NCBI GenBank assembly: GCA_020650975.1
Contig: JAIPMN010020302.1
Coordinates: 1 to 24,243 of the forward strand
Length of the DNA: 24,243 nt
Direction: 5' to 3'
Source of the DNA: Apostichopus californicus
Taxonomy: Eukaryota; Echinodermata; Holothuroidea; Aspidochirotida; Stichopodidae
The first letter of the stretch is position 1. Each line of letters starts with the position of its first letter. A program made the translations under genes and the position numbers. This document shows positions 18,898 to 24,243 of this stretch, piece after piece. The notes below the pieces were generated by a model that was not told the DNA's origin, did not search any database, and worked only from the letters and a program-made list of their open reading frames with translations.

Positions 18898-21800
18898 TTC
18901 AGTCTGTATTTTCCTAGAAAATCGACCATTGGATATTCACTTACTAAAGAACAGAAATACATTTACTTCGTTTAGGCAAACTGCAGTAACTTTAGCTAAA
19001 GATATTACAACTTCAATGCAGTGGTACTAATAGTTCTTTGTACACAATAGGTCCGTACACGTTATATAATGATATTATCCATGACGAGAGAGGGGGTAGT
19101 ATGCATTCAGAGAGTGCTACAAACACTGGTTTTGTTTTAATTAGCGTTTGCCTTGCTGTAACATTGGTTCCAGCAGTAAGGGTCTCCTTACTATTAAATT
19201 AAGAGTGAGACCTGTTAAGAACTAGGAACAGAAGTAAAAAAAATGAAAACCTATGTTAATTCATGTAACATGAATGCTGCTTTATAAAATGAAAATAACG
19301 TAGGCATTATTTCCTAGACAGCAGCGCATACAACCCGATGCCCGGATAACGTGGAAATCCGACAGTAGCGTCACCAGCATATCCACACCTGCGCAATATA
19401 TATGTACAGCCGATATTGGCATGTCACTCCTCCAATGTCGTTTGCCATTGACGTTATGATGTAAAAAGGCACGGAATGACGCAGTCATCGACGGCCAACC
19501 GTCAATATGCCGCTTTGCTGCCGCATATTGAATGCAGCTTGTTGACCGCCCTTGGTCCTAAGGTAAAGTGCCAAAGTCGATGTCGATATCGCCGTGGCTT
19601 AAGGCTGGCCTGCTACCCGGGATTTTTTCGGGTAAGATAATTTTGTGGAATGTTGGTGTTTCCTTGGAAATGCATCTGGTAGCACTACTGTGTATGTTGT
19701 CATTATGGCAATTAAAATATTTCCTTTGTATGCGTTTATGTATGACGTTTAAGCCCCTCATCTACAGAAACACCTAATATTCCTAAAACAAGCTGCATTT
19801 AATGAAATGATAACTATCAAGGGGTATAAACAAGTTGTATAAAAACATGCTTACCTACTCTAAAAGGCCTGTGCAGAAAAAATTATAGCTTAGATTTTCT
19901 ACCTATCTGGATCTAATTGATGCTAGAGGAACTGATACGGATGACCGACTAAGGACACGTATCTAATTAGACCTCTTTTAGTCGGTTTTCGTTCCATTTC
20001 ACCTGTGAAAAGAAAACCTGGATTATTTAAAGAAAAGTTGCCAGCTAAGCAAGCATTCGAAATGCATCACATTTATATGATAAAGTTTCTATACAATATT
20101 GGAATAGGTAAGAAACTCTTTTGAAGAATATCTGCCACAGTTATACCACGGACCTTCCTATAATAATGCAATCCACCTTCTGGGGTAAATGAATTTAATC
20201 CTAGCAAAATAGGTTATATTCAATCAACCATACAACATTTCGTGTTACAAAATTTTCTTGCAATTATTAGAAACAGAAAATGAACCAAAAATAGTTTTTA
20301 CATAATAAGTATTGTCAGACCTGTCCTGGTAATTTCCATTAATTCCTTAATGGATTCTCTGTAATTCATATCAATTATGTTGCATTCTTGCTTACTACTT
20401 GTTTATACATATAAATTAGGATCTTACTGGTTACGACGACAGTTCTGGATAGGCTTTCAAAAGTTGTTGGCAAGATTCCAAGAACATTTCAGGCCGCATA
20501 TACAGTGTGTAGAACAATCTGGAATAATAAGTATATATTTGGTTTGATATCGCATAGTTATATTTACAAGTAATTATTAGTAATTGTCATTTCATAGCAT
20601 TTTAAACGGTAGTGTAAATTGGAACAAAAATACATCGTTGTGGATAGGCTATGCCAAAGTCTTACCTTCGGTTTCATTCATAATTAATGCTTTTCTCATC
20701 ACATTTTTTCGATCATTTGTTCATGCTGATACTATTTGATAAAGATGTTTACCAAGTATTGGAAACAGCTGCTTTAAGTCAATTGTTATGATACTGATTG
20801 ACATAGGCGTAAACATGGTAGGCCATGTGCGTTTCGGGTCAATTTTATGCCTAGGCTTCACTGTCAAACAATTAAATAAAATCAAACGGTTGTATGTGGT
20901 CATAGTTATATATACAACAAGTTATGTGTTAAGATTTTGATACGTTTCAGCAGGTTTTAGTATAAAAACTCATAAAGCATGCGTAACTAAACCGTGAGTG
21001 AAAACATCACTCTATCAAATAATGATTTGTCAAAAACAAACAACTTTTAGCTTAAGAAAATACAGACGAACAATTAGCTTGCAATCACATGATGGATTTG
21101 CCATATATATACATAATTATCACTCTGTGGTTGTATTAATGTAATAAATTGTGGTATATGTTGAGGCATAAAGCCAGAGTTATAATTCTAGGGTGGGCAC
21201 AAACAATGCCTGATGTCTTTGATGGGTAGTGTTCCCCTTCCCCTTTGAGCCATGCACCTAACGGCAGTAAAAATATAACAAATGGGTATTTACATACAGT
21301 TATCTCACGTCTGTAGGTACGTTTGACACATATTACATACTACATTTAAAACAAACCTTAGGTATAAATTTAATATTAATGTCGCCTAATTTGCCCTAAA
21401 TTAGCATTCTTCTTTTTTCGGAAAGTGAAATTACTATCGTTACGATATTGAACAATTTACGTTAGCCTATATCGTACGACAGATTACGCTCCGCCTAAAA
21501 ATAATGATTCGATCTGTTCTCAATATTGATGGGGTAAAGTAGTTACGTTATTCTTATAGATCGCATACTGTTTTCTTCTAAAATTCCGGATTTAATATAA
21601 TTGTATGCTTATTTTAGTAGCGTTTATCATAATATTTTGTTGTCATTTGTGATTTATCAAGTTTGATGATGGCCTAGAAGACGTAACTGTGGGGAATGAT
21701 ATTCACCAATAATGACGTTACTACTCTCAGCCAATTTATAAAGCACTGGAAGGCCCTATAGATGCCTTATTGACCGACTGTTGCTAAATGCTACGGACAA

Positions 21801-22340
21801 AATTCACGTCGAATATGTCTCATTTAACGGCCAAATTAAGATGCAAACATCATAAGTAATGTCTTAATCTTACCAAAGGATTTGTTAAACAGTAGCAAAT
21901 AAACTACTTTGAAGGTATCAATGCTACTTTAGATTCATATGAAATGCTTTATTTATAAATATTTGAATAAACGAAAAGGCTGCTAAGTCACTATGGTATA
22001 GGCTATTCTCAGTCATCGTAGATAATCTTACGTTCATACTACAAAGTCGAGAACTACTAGCAGTACGTTTTGCCAAATAAAGTGAAAAACGAAACAAATC
22101 AACATTATTTTCCTGTGTATCTATCAATTCAGAGCTCTGGCTTCTCACATGCCCCCACTCCCCTCTCCCTTATTACGTTCGGTTCCACCAATGGTTCCTC
22201 TGATGAAATGTGTAGAAGTAGTCATAACTAGCAGGAATATACACCCCTCTTTGACTTCTACTGACAATAACTTACTTTTGTCTACCTCCAAACCACTGTA
22301 AACCTAATGTAAAAGACTTTCATCGACGCATTTTGTAATA
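18898..22340. other. Upstream region without a supported gene
   Basis: AT-rich non-coding DNA apart from a CpG-rich patch at 19310-19625. Several isolated GTAAG sites on the minus strand (19857, 20673) could be donors of distant leader exons but cannot be tied to anything. A 9-bp inverted repeat (ACCGACTAA) lies at 19944-19986. Confidence 0.5.
19310..19625. other. CpG-rich patch of unknown nature
   Basis: Many CG dinucleotides in contrast to the flanks. One minus-strand frame is open from 19761 to 19282 except for a single TAG at about 19560. It reads without any domain I know (pieces such as DGWPSMTASFRAFL and GKRHWRSDMPIS). A hairpin with arms TCAATATGC (19502-19510 and 19523-19531) lies inside. 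It could be an old transposon fragment, an exon of an unseen gene or a promoter-associated patch about 0.6-0.9 kb above the receptor start. Confidence 0.35.
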
Positions 22341-22354
22341 CCCGCAATTTACGT

Positions 22355-22640
22355 GACCGGACAAATACCCCCCAGAAAAATACCCCCGGACGATTACACC
22401 CCCCCCCCCAGTTAATAACCCCCGGACGATTACCCACCGGACAATACCCCCCCGAACAAATACCACCCGGACAACTACCCCTCAGGACAACTAACACCCG
22501 GACAGATACCCCGGACATATACCCCCGAGGACAAAAAACCCCGAACAACTACCCACCCGGACAACTGCCTCCTCGGACGAACAACCCCTAGACAATTACC
22601 CCCGAATAAATACCTCCGGACGAATATCCCTCGGACATAT
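22355..22640 (+). repeat. C-rich degenerate minisatellite
   Basis: About 18 imperfect units of roughly 14-17 bases with consensus near CCCCGGACAANTACCC. The units vary between GGACAAATACC, GGACGATTACC, GGACAACTACC and GGACATATACC. The plus strand is almost free of G outside the GGA/GAA of each unit, so the minus strand is G-run rich. A run of 11 C lies at 22399-22409. The minus-strand open frame across it (22282-22548) translates to Cys-Pro-Gly-Gly-like repeats and is a by-product of the repeat. Confidence 0.88.
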
Positions 22641-23047
22641 GCCGTTAACTATAAGGGACGGATGCAGCGACGGATACGCAGGTCTTTTTCGAGTTTTTGG
22701 TCAAGGTGTCGGTTAAACTTGCACCACTAGGGTCGTTCTGTGCCTTGGCTCTTTTAACCTTCTCCCGACTTTTAAAAAGGTTCGAGCTTTTCATATATAA
22801 GCCACCACAACTCATGGAGAGGGTTTGACAATGGACCGAGGCCCGGATCAAGATAGGTGGGGCGGCTGAAGAAGCAAGCACAAGGGGGTTGGCGGGGGCG
22901 GGGTTTGGGCATTGGTCACTGATGGTAGTAACTATTAATTTACTATTAGTTATAGTGACACTATTCTGTATTATTAATCTCCGAACAATTCCGGCTTATT
23001 GCGACATTTTCAAGTTTTCTTCTGAGTAATTTTACTTGATGATTTGT
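22641..23047. other. Unassigned moderately GC-rich stretch
   Basis: Between the minisatellite and the SINE. The first 250 bases are GC-richer than average and end in a G-rich run (GGGGGTTGGCGGGGGCGGGG, about 22884-22903). The minus-strand frame 22645-22881 has no recognisable domain. It may be a piece of the same repetitive unit as the minisatellite. Confidence 0.3.
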
Positions 23048-23316
23048 ATGTAATGTTATGTTATGTTAGGTTTTGTACAGCGCTTTATATGGCACAGTCA
23101 TCTCAAAGCGCTTTGAATCCCTGGTCATCAGGCTGGCTGCCGAGAATCCAGCGCACACGCCTAAGTTACCTATTTATACACTTGGATGGAGAGGGGCTGT
23201 CGATATAAAAGTGCCTTGCCCAAGGACACAACATAATGGTGATAGCTGGAATCGAACCCACAATCCTGAGATCATATATAAAACCAATGCATTAGCCACT
23301 CGGCCACCACTCTCCT
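23048..23316 (-). mobile_element. tRNA-derived SINE, second family, with ACATA-type tail
   Basis: Read on the minus strand, the head starts near 23316 with GGTGGCCGAGTGGCTAATGC (A box) and has a B box GGGTTCGATTCC about 45 bases on. The A box resembles Leu/Ser-type tRNAs. It is followed by TGTCCTTGGGCAAGGCACTT, a body motif common in invertebrate SINEs. The 3' part reads AAAGCGCTTTGAGATGACTG and TATAAAGCGCTGTACAAA, a LINE-like tail motif, then ends in an AACATAACATAAC tail. Both ends appear intact, so this is close to full length (about 270 bp). It differs from the SINE at 11165 in head, body and tail. Confidence 0.85.
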
Positions 23317-23625
23317 CTTGTTTTGCTTATTCTAATCTATTTTTTTCCTTTAGAGTGCACGCCATTTTAAGATGGGAGGAGCAGAGAGGAAGGGCGGGGC
23401 AAGCACAACCACGGTCCACCCCTCTAGTTTGGTTTGCATGATCATAATCCATACCCCTCATGCATTGTTTTATGGACCGCTGGGCTATATATAAGTCAAA
23501 ACCGGTTAGGGTGTAACCCGTTATACCAGCAGAATTGCGTATGTACTATCGTATGAAAAATAAGAAAAGGAAGAGGCTTGAGACCACGACGTCACTACCA
23601 TTTGAAAAAAAACCCTATTCTGTGG

Positions 23626-23649
23626 TCATTCTTTTTGCAAAAAGAATGA
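23626..23649. repeat. Perfect 24-bp palindrome
   Basis: Half-site TCATTCTTTTTG is followed at once by its exact reverse complement. It could mark the junction of an insertion or be a DNA-binding site. It lies at the left edge of the SINE-like fragment. Confidence 0.8.
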
Positions 23650-23830
23650 TGAAAATTCGACAAGGCTCTCCTGCAGTGGCGACGGACAGGTTGCTACCCA
23701 CTCTCTCAGCATTCCGGAATTTACTCAGTTGACTCATGCCTGTCGGATGGGGCCGGACATTAAATGGCCGCTCCGGGAACAAAATCGGATTGTAATAGTT
23801 ACAAACCTGCCTCTCTTGTTCTCTGAGCAC
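23650..23830 (+). mobile_element. SINE-like fragment
   Basis: Contains TGTCGGATGGGGCCGGACAT continuing into TAAATGG. This shares the 13-base core GGACRTTAAATGG (23755-23767) with the body of the SINE at 11292-11304. Upstream TACCCACTCTCTCAGCATTC also looks like a retroposon body. No tRNA head or clear tail seen, so it is probably a truncated or divergent copy. Confidence 0.4.
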
Positions 23831-23906
23831 TGTGCAAAACTACAAGGAAGATTAAATCACACTCGAGACAAGTCGACAAGGGGCCCCGGTATATAAACAC
23901 AAAATG

Positions 23907-23957
23907 AGTATACACGCAAATCTGGTATATATGCAAATTCGGTATACACACAAATTA
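23907..23957 (+). repeat. 17-bp tandem repeat, 3 copies
   Basis: AGTATACACGCAAATCT, GGTATATATGCAAATTC and GGTATACACACAAATTA follow one another at a 17-bp period. A looser unit precedes at 23888. Confidence 0.8.
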
Positions 23958-23981
23958 AAGGCCCGACGAAAATCCATGAAA

Positions 23982-24094
23982 CTGATACTCTGTAGAAAAA
24001 ATTGAGGCATATGCAATAAATCTTCCTAGGTAATGTGTTATGCTATTAACAATGTTATATATATTTTTTTATCTTAGTTGCTACAGAGTATCAG
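23982..24094. repeat. Inverted repeat, possible MITE-like element
   Basis: CTGATACTCTGTAG (23982-23995) and its exact reverse complement (24081-24094) enclose an AT-rich 85-base centre. Similarity fades outside the arms. This is the layout of a small non-autonomous DNA element or a foldback structure, but no target duplication is clear. Confidence 0.45.
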
Positions 24095-24243
24095 CTTATA
24101 GGCAGGGAAATACCTAGGACTGGTAGGACTAAGATTGGGGTTGTAGGGTAAAATATCAACTATGGTTAGTCTTTAAAGCCCATAAATTCCGACTGCGGCA
24201 CAAACTCGATTGCGCACAAAACGCAACGTATTTTCAACCGTAT

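Noticed and set aside
19613-19640. Rho-independent terminator (ACCCG, T-rich loop, CGGGT)
   Set aside because: The T run is in the loop and not after the stem, and the sequence is eukaryotic.
19855-19885. 14-nt micro-exon with good acceptor (TTTTTTCTGCACAG) and donor (GTAG|GTAAGC) on the minus strand
   Set aside because: It could be part of a 5' leader, but nothing links it to the receptor; too short to support alone.
19944-19986. 9-bp inverted repeat ACCGACTAA/TTAGTCGGT
   Set aside because: Short arms with a 25-base loop; plausible by chance in this length of sequence.
22282-22548. Gly/Cys/Pro-rich minus-strand protein
   Set aside because: It is only the translation of the C-rich minisatellite; unit length varies, so the frame is not kept.
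22355-22640. CRISPR array
   Set aside because: Units are contiguous without unique spacers of constant length, and the genome is eukaryotic.
23240-23316. Functional Leu/Ser tRNA gene on the minus strand
   Set aside because: The anticodon region is AT-rich and unpaired, and the sequence runs on into a SINE body and tail.

Overview
The window looks like nuclear DNA of a marine invertebrate. It is AT-rich and full of introns, with GT-AG splice sites, tRNA-derived SINEs, a C-rich minisatellite and no compact bacterial-type genes. The gene content and repeat style suggest a deuterostome, probably an echinoderm and perhaps a sea cucumber. That assignment is inference from the type of gene, not from a marker.

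The one gene I can support fills most of the window on the minus strand. I reconstructed 14 coding exons by hand, from a start codon at 18692 down to about 215, where the gene leaves the window or ends early. They join without a frame break into 636 codons. The order is: signal peptide, V-type Ig domain, a second Ig-like domain, a cysteine-rich third Ig-like domain, three tiny spacer exons forming a stalk, one transmembrane helix, two tiny juxtamembrane exons with a YMDL motif, then the N-lobe, hinge, kinase insert and catalytic/DFG exon of a receptor tyrosine kinase. Every intron from the signal peptide to the end of the transmembrane exon is phase 1, so each of those exons can be swapped or skipped without changing frame.

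The kinase part is degenerate at almost every catalytic position. The VAIK lysine is Arg489. The HRD motif reads Ser-Leu-Gly. The asparagine of the catalytic loop is Lys606. DFG reads Asp-Phe-Val. The fold-defining parts (helix C Glu506, hinge, helix E) remain and no stop interrupts the frame. I therefore read it as an Ig-containing receptor pseudokinase, not a dead gene. The C-lobe is not visible. It may lie beyond base 1, or the transcript may end at an in-frame stop at 179-181 followed by an AATAAA.

The introns hold decayed repeats, one tRNA-derived SINE (11165-11408) and a frameshifted coding remnant (15308-15566). Upstream of the gene (18.8-24.2 kb) I see no confident gene. That region has a CpG-rich patch near 19.3-19.6 kb, a C-rich minisatellite at 22.36-22.64 kb, a second SINE of a different family on the minus strand (23048-23316), a SINE-like fragment, a perfect 24-bp palindrome, a 17-bp tandem repeat and a possible small inverted-repeat element at 23982-24094.
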